A stretch of DNA of 64,000 nucleotides from Dryomyza anilis (Eukaryota > Arthropoda > Insecta > Diptera > Dryomyzidae), in the NCBI GenBank assembly GCA_951804985.1, contig OX638130.1, positions 109,876,040-109,940,039 on the forward strand. The letters are read 5' to 3'. Made by a program: the position numbers and the translations under genes. Below, piece after piece: positions 1-13,104 of the stretch. Under the pieces are notes generated by a model. That model was not told the origin of the DNA and did no database searches. It worked only from the letters and a program-made list of their open reading frames with translations. The first letter of the stretch is position 1, and each line of letters opens with the position of its first letter.

Positions 1-579
1 AATTTCAATTTAACAAAAAAAGTTGTTAAATTTTCTTCAATTAACAATTTCTCATTATTACGAATATTGAATTCAATACAATTAAAAGTTACATCCGCTG
101 AGTTTCAATTAAAAATTAATTGGATTGATTAATATTTTTGTCAAATGTACACAGTTTTTTATTTCTGTGTAGCTATCTAGCTCAACCTCAAACAATTTCC
201 TAAAGGATTAGGAGTATGTACTGACTAAAATTGTTGAGTGTTGCGAACAACATAAATCAATATAAACGATAAAGACAGATGTCATATGGTAGCACAGACA
301 CACACCTTGATGGATTGACTTTGTAACTTGCCGCTAGAAAAAGTTTGTAGATCATATCATTTAAACCAAATCGTTTTTTCATAACTGCTTTGATCGGAAG
401 TAAAAAATTATGAAAATAAAATGCAGCTAATATTTATATTCATTTACCAGATCCGATTAAAACGTCATAGAGTATGTATTTTTGATTTACTATTGAGACG
501 TGCTCTATATTTAAATATAAACAATTGTCAAAAATATTATTTTTAGTTTTTAAAATATATTTTCTTTTATTTTTTACAG
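1..579. other. Non-coding, intron or upstream of gene A
   Basis: No convincing coding segment. AT-rich DNA ends in a pyrimidine-rich tract and an AG acceptor at 578-579 that feeds the first visible exon of gene A. The 5' exons of that gene, which should encode a signal peptide and the NRF domain, must lie beyond the left edge or be lost. Confidence 0.6.
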
Positions 580-3500
580 TTCAATCTTTTCGATTATTGG
601 TCTATTGATGGTGCTAAGCAGCCTATACGAACTGTATGCTACAAAATCCGAAAGTATGTTTGATACAGATTATGTTAAATCTATATTTTAACCAATCATT
701 TTATTATAGTGACACCAAATCTGTTATTGATATCATTTTCGATTTTTACAAATACACGTAAATTGTTTGCCATAAATACGACACCTAACAGTAACAATAT
801 CGAATGTTTACATGGCATACGTGTGATTTCCATGCTGTGGGTCATATTTGGTCATACGCATATATGGGGCAGTTTCTTTCCATTCTCCAATACGATAGCT
901 ATAAACGATGTGAGTAGATGCAGAAAAAAAAAAACATAAAAAGCATAGCGAAAAAAATAAAAAAATAGAACAACTTTAAAACATATGACAATTTTTAAAA
1001 TATATAAAAACTTAAAAATAAACAGTTTAAAGAATACAAAAAAAAATATAAAAGCTTACGAAAACTTTAAATATTACATAAACATTAAAAGATTATGATA
1101 AACTGTAAAAGTTTATGGAAAACTAGAACAATTTGAAGGTCATAAATATAGTTTATATATTTTTAACGCCTTTCTAATACAACCTCTTCAATTTTACATT
1201 ACATTTATATGTACTTCGAATATATAATAAAAATATTATCAACTTATTTTCAAGTGGATAAAAGAGCCCGCATCTATGATATTGATATCGGCCACCGTAT
1301 CGGTTGACTCATTTCTATTTCTGAGTGGCGTCTTGCTTGCCTGAGTGGCGTTGATTAAAATGGAAAAAGAGTAAGTTTAAATTAAATATATAATATATCT
1401 CTATTAGTCATATTTATTAAACTATTTAAAATTTTAACAAACATTTGCAGTAATGGCAAGCTAAATATACCACTCATGTACTTCCATCGTTATATACGGC
1501 TGACGCCAGTTGTTGCCGCAACTATACTCTTTGTAGTTGGTATTGTACCTATCCTGGGCCAAGGTCCGTTTTGGTTTGAATTTACAGGGGAAGTAACGAA
1601 GAATTGTCGCAACAATTGGTGGATCACTTTGCTCTACATCAACAACTATTTGAAACCATATGAACTGGTACGTAGAACACAAATAATTATATTAAATTTA
1701 ACCAGTTTTTAAATTATAGTATTTCAATAGAAAAAGAAATATTTATATTATTTACATTGATCAATAGGATGTATACCATTAGTTCAATAATATTCAAACT
1801 GTTTATTGTTACGTGTTATTAGGATAATTAATTATAGGATAATTATTGATTTAATAGTATACTAAAAATAAATCTTTTCAAATAAACTCAATAGCAATGT
1901 CATGGTATTTTCTAGTATTTAATGGTATTTTCCGATTAAAATAATAATTTATCCTATTGACTCTTTTTAAATTTTTTTTTTTTAAAAACTATTATTTACA
2001 TAGTATTTTTTTCTGGGTGTAGAAGTTCTATGTAATATATTTTTGCGGTCATAAATAAAAACAACTTGTTTTTTATTTATGACCGCTTATATAATGTATT
2101 TATATTAAATACATCGAGTTCTTACCAATGGCGCGTTTAATAATGTGGATTATCACAAAAAATTCATATGACCATTTCGTGTAAACTCGCAGAATGACGC
2201 ACAAAGCAAAAATGTCTTACATAGTGAGACGTTTAATATTATAGGCGAAAAAACATTAAAACAATAGTATTTATACCGTTATATTCAATAATATTGAAAT
2301 TATTAAATTAATGGTACTGAATTTTTCAAATAATATCAAATTCATTAGAAAACGTTTCAATTAATATGAAAAAACTAATAATACATGGACCCATATAATC
2401 AATGGTCGTAACATTATCTACTTAATGGGACATTTTCTTCTGAGTGTAGCGAAACTTGGAATATTCTAATGAAGATGTATGAAATACTAACATTAATCCT
2501 TTATACATTCACCCTGTGATTCAGCGTTTGTTCTTTATTTTTTTTTTTTATAATAAATTAAATCTCTTGACAATTTTTATTTTATTACCATAAGAAAGTT
2601 TACACGTTTAAATTTTTGCTACGAAAATAATCACATTTTATTCATTATACCCTACACCAAGAGTGAATGGACATATTCAGTTTGGTACGCCGTTTGTAAC
2701 ACTCCGGTATGGATAAGTATATATATTCCTGATCAGGATGACCTCCTTGATAAGCATGATCTCGATTTAGCGATGTCCGTCGGTCTGTTGAAATACCTAC
2801 TTCTTTAAAAATTGAAGAGTTTGATGAATGAAACTCTTAATTTAGATTACTTATATACCTACGCTGTATGTGCGGTCCATTGTGATCAGATCGGTATATT
2901 GTAACCTGTGATCTGACCACTTATATTCAAATACCTCATATAAAATTTAGATCTACAGATCCATTTTACTGTATACGTGCATAGGTAATTTTCTTTGGTC
3001 AAATATATATGGACTTCATTCTCAATTACCTAAAAATAATGTTTTCCTACGAAACGACTTGTGGTTCCCAAAAAAAAAAAATCGAAATTCATACCCATTT
3101 GTAAATATGGGTATCAAATTAATGGAAATTCTTCAGCAATTGAAAGTTTATAGTTATTTTGAGGATTCGTATACCCTGGTGACCTATATACCACTTTGAA
3201 TGGTAACCACACATATGTGTAGGGTATTTATAGTCGGCTTAAATCGACTATATTTTTGATAATCCTAACTATCATAATAACATTACTTTAAAATGTTCCT
3301 ACTTTAAAATTTCCCATGTGATCTAACCTTCCCAACTGTTTTTAATATACAAATGTGATATTGTTTATTATTGTAATATTAATATACATCCCATTGCCAA
3401 CACATTAATGGTAAAAATAATAATCGCTTTTCTATTATACAAACTAATACTATAGAAAATACAATCATTAAAAAGAGTCTACCCAGCAAAGATTTTGAGT

Positions 3501-6500
3501 CTTTTAAGACTCCTAAATGTGTCATATTTATGAGTGTTACCCTCATATATGAGCACTTAAAAGAGTCCAAAAAGGCTCCCGACTCCTGGGTAGAGGGCCC
3601 CATTTTATGAGCCCAAAAAACCTCATATTTCAGATTCTTTTATTACACCTAAAACACTCATATTTGAGCACTAAAAAGTGCCCAAAAAGGCTCCCAACCC
3701 CTGGGTAGAAAGAACCATTTTATGAGCCCAAAAACCCTAATATTTCTGACACTTTTATTACTTCTAAAATACTCATATTTGAGCTCTAAAAAGACCCCCA
3801 AAAAGCTACAGAAACTGCGCTTTAAAGAGCGCAAAAATCATTTTAAAATATTCTTAAAGCATTCACATTTTTGAGAATTTTCGGACACCACAATTTCTTC
3901 ATTTTTGGAGTTTTTCTTGCTTCAGAAATATGAAATGTGTCTGAAATGAATCCAACATAGTACATGTTCATGTTTATCTTAGTCCAGACATCCGTGAGAA
4001 AATGCATTGATTTCAAAAATATCCATTGAATTTGTCTGTTGAAATTACATTAATGAAATGAATTTTCATTTGATTTCAAATTCAAAACGTATATTAGTAT
4101 ATCAGTTTTATTTAAAGAGTAGGCTACTGAAGCTAGCATAAATATGATACTATTATGACTCCCTTTTCTGAGTGCTCCTAAAATACTCTTAAATTTGATG
4201 ATTTTATGAGTTTGTTTTGAGGGGGCTCCTAAAACGCTCATGAATGAGACTCTTTTATGAGTCAAATTTGGAGCGTTCCTAAAACATTATAAAATATAGA
4301 ACTTTTATGTGTCTATTTTCTGAGCGCTCAGAAACAATTTTATTTTTGATGCTTTTAGGAGTTTAATTTATGAGGGTTCCTAAATAACTCCTAAATATGA
4401 ATCTTTTATGAGTAATATTTTTGAGAGCTCCGAAAACCGTCTTAAATGTGATACTTTTAAGAGTCATTTTTCTGAGGGCTCATAATACACTCAAAAATTG
4501 GTCTCCTTTATGACTCCTATTTCAGAGCGCTCCTATATTGCTTAATGGGTAGCATTCTGCTTAGAGTCGATGTATGAAATGTCATTGAGTTACTTTACCA
4601 AAATTTTCTATAACTCAAATTGTGATAAAAAAGTTCTAGAATTTAAAAAAGTATTATAAATAATTTACGATATAATTCTTTGTTTAGGTGCTCTATGACA
4701 AAAACTACATTTCATTGCATTTTATTATTGTAGACATCATAACTGATCAGTCATAACGACTATTATTATTCGAAACGTCCGTTCTTTAAACTAGTTTTAT
4801 ATTATTTAATAGATTATATCAATGTATTCAATCATACCTGTGCGTAACACTTATATTAAGCTTATCTATGTTTATTAAACAGAAGCGGTTCACTATCAAA
4901 CAACTGATATAATACTAGGTACTAAACAAAAAAATGGAAAATTCTGTGAAATCAAAATTTATCAAATAATTACCTATTAATTTATATTATTCAGACTCAG
5001 TCACAACATCATAAATGACCAGTAGCAATCAAACCAAACGTGTGCAGTTATCAAAAACATGTGCTCTCCTATTTTGCAAATTCATTTCTCTATAATATCA
5101 TCATCATCATACAAAGTTCATTATTTGGTTTAATCTATTGAAAAGTTTAAAATTATTTATCAGCGCATGTCGTGGTCATTCAGTTGTCCCGTGGGAAATT
5201 TTCTTCAGATTAAGAAATCGTTGCGAATTTATGAAAAAAATATATAAACTAATGTAAAAACTAATTTGTCGTGCCTAGGTCTACCAAATGTAATATGTAT
5301 TTTGCACTGGTTTAAAAAATCAACAACTGTAATTGACAAAAAACCAAAAACTTGTTGGCCGGTGACCTAGAGCCCGACAAATTCGTTTTTGCATTACTCA
5401 ATTTTAAGGTCGACTAAAAACAAACAACATTAAATACGAACTTGCTGCAACAGAAAAACAGTAATTGACCAAAATAAAACTTGGTGCGTGCAGTTTTTGC
5501 TGCTTGCCTTCTCGTTACTTTGTGCAGAACAAAATTCGCATTTTTTTTTTCATTATACAAAGTGATGTTATAGGTTTAGCTAAGCACAAACTGCGTACAA
5601 GACCGCTTATGAGGAAGCTTGGCTGCTTCCGAAACCAAGCAGTACAATCGGCCAACAAGTTTTTTTGTCAATTACTGCTGTTGTTTTTTGAACAAATGCA
5701 AAATGCATATTGCATTTGGTAGACTAAGAGCCCGACAAATGAGTTTTTGCATTACTCAGTTTTAAGGTCGACTAAAAACAAACAACATTATATGTACTAT
5801 TTTTATAAATTTGAACCGCAGTATTTTAATATTTATACACACAGAATAGAGATTTGTTGCGCCAACCAACTCTTTGCCCAACTAACTTATTCCGTTCTCT
5901 CAACCGCTTAGTCGGTTGTTATTGTCAAAATGAAAAGAGTTGTAGATTGTACTGCCACCAATTTCGAACTGTTTTAGAACAATTTAGTACAGATTTAGAA
6001 CTATTAGACTAATATTTCATGTGTATAAGCTAATATGGCAGTTCCGCCAGCAAATTTGTAAACCATTCGATTTAACCGAATGAAGTTAGTTGGTACAATT
6101 AAATATTTCATTCTTGCAACCTCATGCCAAAAGAGGATTTTTCTGTGTGTTATTTTTGAGACAATCTTTGAAACAATTCTTATCCGAGAACATTTTTCCC
6201 ACACAATTCGTCCTCAGGAAATACCAAATTTTGTAATATATTTTTCCAAATTCTACAAATTGAACGTCATCCGTCAATATTATCAATATTCGCAATATTA
6301 TCAATAACAACACACAGAGTAGAGATTTGTTGCGCCAACCAACTCTTTGCCCAACCAAATTATTCGGTTCTCTCAACCGCTTATTCGGTGGTTATTGTCA
6401 AAATAAACAGAGTTGTATTGCAACCAATTTCGAACTCTTTTAGAACAATTTAGTACAGATTTAGAACCATTAAGAGTGTGTATAGGCTAATAGGCAGTTC

Positions 6501-7781
6501 CGCCAGCAACTTTGTAAACCATTCGATTTAACCGAATGAAGTTAGTTGGTACAACTAACTTTTTTATTCTTCCAACCTCATGCCAAAAGAGGATTGTTGT
6601 GTGTGTACAAAATCACAACAAGTTTTTATATAGACAATAAACATTTTGCAGTCATTTTAATTATAATGTAAAAAACAATAAATATATAATTTATATAGTG
6701 TCTTAGTCACACCTGGTACCTTGCCGTCGATACGCAGCTTTTTCTCATCTCACCATTTCTTCTATGGGGTCTCTGGAAATGGAAATCGAAATTTATCTGG
6801 ATTCTGCTGCTCTTGGCCAGCCTATCATTTGGCTGTTGCATTAGTTCCATGATTACGCGTGGTTTTAATAGCATATTAATGGGCGGGTAATTAATGTGGA
6901 TTGTCTTTAAAATAAATACAAATGAAATCCAATTCATCTTCTTGCCACTTTCAGTCTACTCAGCACCGAACAAACTGTCTGGATCTATTATTCGACGCAC
7001 AAACGCATGTCACCCTGGCTCATAGGCATAATTTTCGGTTATTATTTGTATCGTCATCGTAATAGAAAGCCACGTTTAAGTCATTTGCAGCGGTTCTTCG
7101 GTTGGCTTTTGGCACTTTCCGTCATGATGTCTGTTATCTTTGGACCGTATCATTTGGCTCGAAGTAATATAGAACCGACGCTGGTAGAGGCTGCTCTGTA
7201 TGAAGCATTCGGACGTAGTGCCTGGGCATGTGGTTTGGCATGGATTATATTTGTTTGTCACATGGGCTATAATCGTACATTGAATGCTGTACTATCCTAT
7301 GCCGGCTGGCAGCCTTTGGCGCGACTCACCTATGTGATGTACATTATTTCGGTCATAGTGCAAGGTCTGAATGCGGCCAACATCAAGACGGACAGACATT
7401 TTTCCAAATACGATATTGTAAGTAACTTTTTTAATACGATTTTATGTATATATTTCAAAAAGGGTGTAAATCAAAATTCAACAACAGCATAAGAAGAAAT
7501 ATAGGACCTTATTTATAAATATCAGAAAAAGTTTAAAAAATGAGATAAAAATTTAAAATTTACCCCTTGAGTTTTTTTGTTCCATATAAAATACATACAA
7601 AATTGTACTTTTTCATACATATTAGATGCAATCGTTTTGGGCTGAACTAGGCATCTCACTTTGCATATCTGTGTTGGTCGTCTTGGCCTTGGAGTCGCCA
7701 GTAATTGCTGTGGAAAAATACTTTATGATGCAGAATAAAAAAACAAACACGCATACGCAGAATCTAGCAAATAATTCATAA
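580..7781 (+). CDS. Gene A: NRF-type Acyl_transf_3 membrane acyltransferase, 5'-partial, with in-frame stop
   Basis: Partial gene of the nose-resistant-to-fluoxetine acyltransferase family, predicted to be a polytopic membrane protein that moves an acyl group; substrate unknown. Exons that join in phase at GT-AG sites: 580-653, 710-909, 1255-1370, 1451-1667, 6699-6886, 6955-7417, 7626-7781. Visible family signatures are R-V-I-S-M-L-W-V-I-F-G-H in the second exon, S-V-D-S-F-L-F-L-S-G in the third, Y-F-H-R-Y-I-R-L-T-P in the fourth and W-Y-L-A-V-D-T-Q-L in the fifth. Exon 1255-1370 contains TGA at 1342-1344 in the coding frame, where gene E has Trp (TGG), so a single G-to-A change explains it. 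All splice sites remain usable, so this is either a young pseudogene or an assembly error. It keeps the 200+116 nt exon split of gene E but has fused the 136 and 336 nt exons of B/C/D. An AATAAA lies at 7980-7985. The family call is firm; functionality is doubtful. Confidence 0.8.
1840..2021 (-). repeat. Short inverted-terminal element, family M2, partial
   Basis: Reverse-complement match to the copies at 10879-11093 and 58010-58220 (shared core around 'ggaaaataccattaaat'). It ends in the family terminus read as 'ttctgggtgta'. The other end is degraded. It sits in the 5-kb intron of gene A. Non-coding, MITE-like. Confidence 0.6.
2643..3341 (-). repeat. About 700-bp dispersed repeat R1, minus copy
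   Basis: This stretch is the reverse complement of 29218-29912 over nearly its whole length, including the 'accctac' boundary, a polymorphic A tract and the 'gatctaaccttccca' end. Neither copy has a coding frame. It looks like a non-autonomous interspersed repeat whose edges carry 'gtgtagggtat' motifs. A longer relative occupies 9884-10722. Confidence 0.75.
3479..4552. repeat. Repeat-filled element with 'ctaccca' inverted ends
   Basis: About 1.07 kb of degenerate 60-120 bp repeats built on phrases such as 'ctcctaaaacactcat', 'cttttatgagtc' and 'gagcgctc', many mutually inverted. The stretch is bracketed by 'ctacccagcaaag' on the left and 'gcttaatgggtag' on the right, a weak 7-bp terminal inverted repeat. 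No target duplication is obvious. It lies in the long intron of gene A. Confidence 0.45.
5374..5790. repeat. Element with 60-bp direct repeats at both ends
   Basis: A roughly 60-bp block beginning 'gcccgacaaat' and ending 'aaacaaacaacatta' occurs at 5374-5434 and again at 5729-5790. The interior holds 'gaggaagcttggctgcttcc' and 'cggccaacaag', which resemble the arms of the fold-back at 30379-30592. It may be a small repeat with terminal direct repeats. No coding content is evident. Confidence 0.45.
5837..6150 (+). repeat. MITE family M1, copy a
   Basis: A 314-bp copy of a short non-coding family bounded by the perfect inverted ends 'acacacagaa' and 'ttctgtgtgt'. Shared internal phrases are 'agatttgttgcgcc', 'aaccgcttagtcggttgtta', 'ggcagttccgccagcaa' and 'gaatgaagttagttggtac'. 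It lies in the large intron of gene A, 160 bp before a second copy in the same orientation. Confidence 0.8.
6310..6606 (+). repeat. MITE family M1, copy b
   Basis: Second copy in the gene A intron with the same internal order as copy a. The ends have drifted ('acacacagag' and 'ttgtgtgtg'). It ends 92 bp before the acceptor of the 6699-6886 exon. Confidence 0.8.
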
Positions 7782-9870
7782 TCAGTTTTGTTTAAATATG
7801 AACATCATGGTTTTTATATTTTAACAATAACAAACAGAAAGAAAATTCGAAGTCAAAGTCATTTTTATTGTTAAAGTTTGGCTACTGATAAGTAAATGAC
7901 TATTATTGATTTGGATGATAAACCTAGTAATGTTTTTTTTAATTGCCTTACAAAAATTAAATGCACTTAAAATATATTTAATAAAAACAAAATTCTATAT
8001 GGCAAGGTTATGTACACAGAAAATAAATGAAATACTATAAACTTAATAGTATTTATTTAAATTTGTATAGTGTGCATTATAAAACATTATATAATAAGTT
8101 GTTCAATACTATAATAATTAATAGAAAACTTTTGGATTATTAATAAAAAACGCTGGATTGTATACAAAATAAAAACACACTAATATTTGGATTTAACTAG
8201 TATTAATTAACTTTATTTATTTAAAGAATTACTTAAAGAACTATCACTTATATCAACTGCTGAATTTCTAAAATTTAGCTAAACAATGTTCACTCATACT
8301 GCATGCATAAGTTCGACACGGTTCGACATGCTTCGAGAATCTTCTCCAATTTTCGTGTATGCAACATGCCATTTGCATCTCATTCGCACTCATGTGTTTT
8401 AATGTGCTGATCTTCAATATATTTCTCGTACATTGTCTCAGTGCGCTGAATGATCTTCCGTCTCTTTCTAACACATTGCTTAGTGCGCTGAATTGTCTTG
8501 CGTTTCATTTATTATTGTAACAGTATTAAACATTCCAATGGAATTTAAATTTTTTAAATTCATCAACATTTTTTTTTCAATATTAGTGAATATTCGAGTT
8601 ACTTCTACAACGACATTCATAATGTTGATCATATTAATATTTTAAACTATAATTTCTCTCTATGCATAAAACGACACATGCTATTATACCGTCATAAATA
8701 AATATATTTATATCATAAAATCAAAAAAAAAAAAAATTAACTTTTTGGCGATTGAATCGTAAATTTAACTCAAAGCGAAAAATGTTACTTTGAACCCATA
8801 TTATGACGTACCAAATGTACAGACTATGTTACTAACGAAATTTATAGGTGCAATTAAAAATTTTGTTAGTATCATTACACTACGTAACAAATAAGTATAC
8901 TATAGGAAAAACATTTTAAAATAAAACTATGTCAAGTTTTTCTAATTTATTGACGAATACTTTAAAAAAGTATTTTATAAATTGATAACATTGGAATGCA
9001 ATTAAATAATTATTTTTCATTTGTGCATCTCACTTCTTTATAATTCGGTGGTGAAAATTGTATTTAATATTTAGAGTCAGTCTAAAAAAATCTAAACTTT
9101 GAAAGTTTACATCCAATTATCTGGTGAAAAAATTGAAATTATTTTTCTTATTAAATCTATAGTTGGTAGTAAATAGTAAAAGTTAGTTTAAAACTACTTT
9201 ATAAATGTCAGTTTTTTTTTGTTTTTTTATATTAAATTTTAATTTTTCAAATTTCTGAATTTTATATTATATAATATGATCCTGTTTAGATTATGTTCGT
9301 CATATAACTGTTTGGGTTAGGCCAAGTTTTATATATTTAAAAAATTTTCATTAATTTTTGCAACAACTATATATTTCAAATTTAAATTTAATAAATAAAA
9401 ATAATTTGTTGCATAGTGCTTCATAATAGGTAATGAATAATAAGGCAATAAAAGCGAGACAGACGTTCCTTATAGATTAAATTTTAACCATGATATAATG
9501 ACTTGTATAGAATAACACTATAGTGTAGCATGACAAATATTTTGCAAAAAAACAATTAGCAATAATTGGTCAAGCATTATTACTTCAACATTATATTTAA
9601 AATAAGTATAGCAAATTCAATTTATTAATAGCGAAATATGGTTACTAGGCCTTTTGATAAATACGTGGTATTATTTTTTAATATTACTCTCCCGTATAAT
9701 ACTGATAAATATAATATATGCTTATATGTACCCGATTTCATGAGAAAAAAATATGGGGCATTACACGTCAATTCACCGAGCTTTGAGCCTAACCTCCTTC
9801 GATTTGCTTCATATTTTAATATGTTGTTATTATTGGTCAATAAAATTTAAATTTAATATTTCAGTTTCTA
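7782..9870. other. Gene A 3' flank and intergenic DNA
   Basis: No supported gene. It holds a candidate polyadenylation signal at 7980-7985, a possible worn short element starting 'acacagaaaa' near 8022, and a less AT-rich patch at 8270-8510 with short repeated phrases such as 'gtgcgctgaat'. I see no family signature in that patch. Confidence 0.5.
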
Positions 9871-9883
9871 TGGCACCCCCATA

Positions 9884-10722
9884 GCAAACTCTAACGAGTT
9901 GGGAAAGTTAGGTCACATGGGTAAGTTCAGTTACATGGGGCGGATTTTTATAGTCGGTCGGGCCCGACTATGGAATACCCTACACCTTTGGTGGGGATCC
10001 TAATGTGGGATATTTAATTGACCTTAATTTTAAAGTTTTTAATTATGCTGAACCTTCCCACACTCAGAATGTTATTCACATATCAGAAATTTACGTCTTA
10101 TATCCCCATAAATTAAAAAATGTATATAAAAGTATAAAAAATTAATAAAAAATTAAAAATGTAGGGTATAAAAAAATATAATTGGGCGGATGAAGCCTAT
10201 ATTTAAAATTTTGAATGGCTAATATTTCTTAGATTTGATTTTAATAATTTACAGATCAAATGTCCACTATGAAAATCCGGGAAATAATGAAAAAAAAAGT
10301 GGGCGGTTCACGCCCATTTTTGGACCACATATTTTTAGGTGAATTATAACAATATGTTTTAAATTTTATAACTATATCTTGAATACTTTTCGAGTTAGTA
10401 GTTCCTAAAAAGTTATATAAAAGTGACTTGTATGGGAGGTGAGCGTGTCCGTTGACCGATTTGGCTCATTTTCAAACTCAGTTCCTACTTTGTATATTGA
10501 GACGAAATTTCATCGCATTCTGATCAGTATTTCTCAAGTTATTCTGTATTCGGACAGCAAGACAGCAAGACGGACAGACAGACGGAAATGGTTAAACGGA
10601 CTCGAGTAGTGATTCTGATCAAGAATATATATACTTTTCCATACCGGACACGCCTCCTAAGGGGCGTTACATTATATTCACAAAGTTAATATACCCTGTA
10701 TATCATAGGTGTAGGGTATAAA
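9884..10722 (+). repeat. Dispersed repeat related to R1, longer form
   Basis: It begins 'gttgggaaagttaggtcaca', has 'agtcggtcgggcccgacta' and 'gaataccctacac' close to its start, and a CAGA-rich patch ('gacggacagacagacgg') followed by 'gatcaagaatatatatac' before ending in 'ggtgtagggtata'. The same landmarks occur in the same order in 29218-29912. Fragments are at 27225-27515 and about 31400-31780. Confidence 0.65.
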
Positions 10723-10878
10723 CACGATGGAAGTATATTTGCTGCAAATAGTATAATTGTTTTTCTTTTTGCATGATTTGTAGACAGAAAAGAATGTTTT
10801 TTTTAGAGATTTGTATATCAAATATTAGTAACAATGTTTGAAATTTAAATAATTTCAAAATACCGTTTTAAATTACTC

Positions 10879-11093
10879 TACACCCAGAACAAAATATAAA
10901 ATACATAATAGTTTTTTACTATTCAATAGGATAAATTATTATTTTAATCGGAAAATACCATTAAATACTAGAAAATACCACGACATGGCCATTGAGTTTA
11001 TATGGAAAGATTTATTTTTTGTATACTATTAAATCAATAATTGTCATATTGACTAATTTTAATGGGATTTGAGGGTATTTTTTTCTTGGTGTA
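10879..11093 (+). repeat. MITE family M2, complete copy
   Basis: A 215-bp element starting 'tacacccagaa' and ending 'ttcttggtgta', an inverted pair with one or two mismatches. It aligns along its length with 58010-58220. Non-coding. Confidence 0.7.
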
Positions 11094-11140
11094 TTATTTT
11101 TAATATAAAATTTGGTTAAAAGTTTGCATACTATTATTAC

Positions 11141-13104
11141 AAATCAAGGATTGAAACCATAACCGAAAGCGAAACTGATATCCGTTTAAAACCGTTTCAT
11201 TTTTAAAACCCAAACCGTAACCGAAAATCAGAAATAAACCAATATCCAAAACCGAAATAAACGGTTTCGGTTTTATACCGGCTTAAAACGGTTTTTAAAA
11301 AAGCATAAAAAGAAACAGGAAAATATATTTTATTTTATATAGAAGATCTTAAGTACAAGGCATGTTTAATGTCATTTAATAAAATTTTGAGTTCCCAAAA
11401 TAAAAAAAAAATCTTGTACAAAAATGTGTTATTTTTTGAGAAACATCCACAGACAAAAAATATGCAAGGAGACTGGTATTATTGAAGTAGTTTTGAGGAA
11501 AACTCACAGGAACATGGTAAGAAATACACATTGCACAGCAGGCATTTTGAATTTATGAAAAGAGGTAGGCTTTCTATATCACCTTTTACGCAGGAAACTG
11601 GTATGTTCAAGCCTACCCCTAGCAGGCAAACACATTTTTCTGTAAGTTTTTATGTTTTGAAAAGGGAAGGTAGGGAGTAGCAGGCAAAAACATGGTATAG
11701 GAATTTCTGTTTTGAAATTTTTAAAGCTTGATCAACAAGTTGTTGGCAGAAAATTTTGTTTACAAATATCGAATTTGCCTTTAAAATTTTTCAGTATTGA
11801 AAATTATTGTCATTTGTAGATATCGGTGTTTATTTCTGTCGTTTTTCTACGCGAATTATTGTTATAAAAATAATAAAATTTGGCATATTGCAGAAGATTA
11901 AAGCTGATTTCAACATTATCAGTGCCCAGTAAATGGTTCTAACTGTCATGTTCGCCCGAAACAAAAACTTCTTGCTGTATAAAAACAAACACATATCCAG
12001 CAATAGAGAAATGAAGCGTTAGAGTTTTTCTCGAAAATATAACAAACAAAATTCGTCGGTGTTATTGTACAACAAAAAGTTTTTTGTACTGTGGGATGAA
12101 TGGGCACTGATGATTTATATTATATGTTTATGCTCCCTACCTTTCCCTACCATTTTGATTCCAGCATATTGCCTACCTTACCCAGCTTGTGCCTACCATT
12201 TTGATAACACCTGTTTGGTTACTATACCCTACCTATAGCTGCCATTTCCCTACCAATTTTGTTTTCATGCTATAGCAGGGAACGAGCAGCTTTTGTCGAC
12301 ATTCTCACCTTTGCCTACCTCAAAGCTTCATATAAAATGTGATTTTAATGCGTATAGGAAGCTTGTTTGCCTGCATGTTTCGAACCATTTTCCTGCTTAA
12401 AATTGTGTCTGGGGATTGTTTCCAAGTAACGGTCTTTTGTCTAAAATTTGTTTTTTTTTCATTAACAAAACACCAGAAACTCCAAGAACATTTTTTTTGT
12501 TAAAAAATTATTCAATTTTTAATGATATTGGTTTTTTTATTTATTGTATTAGTAAAATAAAGTGGGACAAGTTTTGAAAAGTTCATTCAATAGAATACCG
12601 TTTATAAGTCTGATTGATTTCCGAATGATTTTTCAGCTAATAGCTAAATTTCGGACATATATATTAAGGATAATTATAAAATGGTAATAAAAAAACAATG
12701 GTGATGCAAGAAAAAATTAGTAACGAATACGAAAAATAAAGTGCAAGTTCGACAAGTTCAAACATTTCAAGTATAAAGGCAGATATTTGCAGAATTGTTG
12801 AAATTTGCTTTTGTTTAACACAATATTTTCACTAAAATAACAAAAAACATTGTTAAATTATGTTTCCCACTTTACCCCAATATAACAATTTGAACATAAC
12901 TTAGCACAATGTAAACAATGTTAAGTTATTTGAAAAATATGGAAAAAAAAGAAATTTTATACAAAAAACGAAACCGTAACTTGGAACTGGTACACCGAAA
13001 TCGTTTCGTAATAAAAACCTAAAACCGAAACCGTAACCGAAACGCGGAAAATACCGAAACCGAAATCGAAACCGTTATTCGTTTAGGTTTCAATCCTTGA
13101 TTGC
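11141..13104. mobile_element. About 2-kb inverted-end element with 'accgaaa' rich termini
   Basis: The ends carry 'caaggattgaaacc' (left) and its complement 'ggtttcaatccttg' (right). Each is followed inward by 100-150 bp of repeated 'aaccgaaa' phrases. The interior has no long ORF. It includes a mirrored 'cctacc/ggtagg' rich section (about 11560-11700 and 12130-12320) and, at 12540-12910, sequence resembling the 'cccactttaccccaa' block in gene D intron 1. Probably a decayed non-autonomous DNA transposon. Confidence 0.5.
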
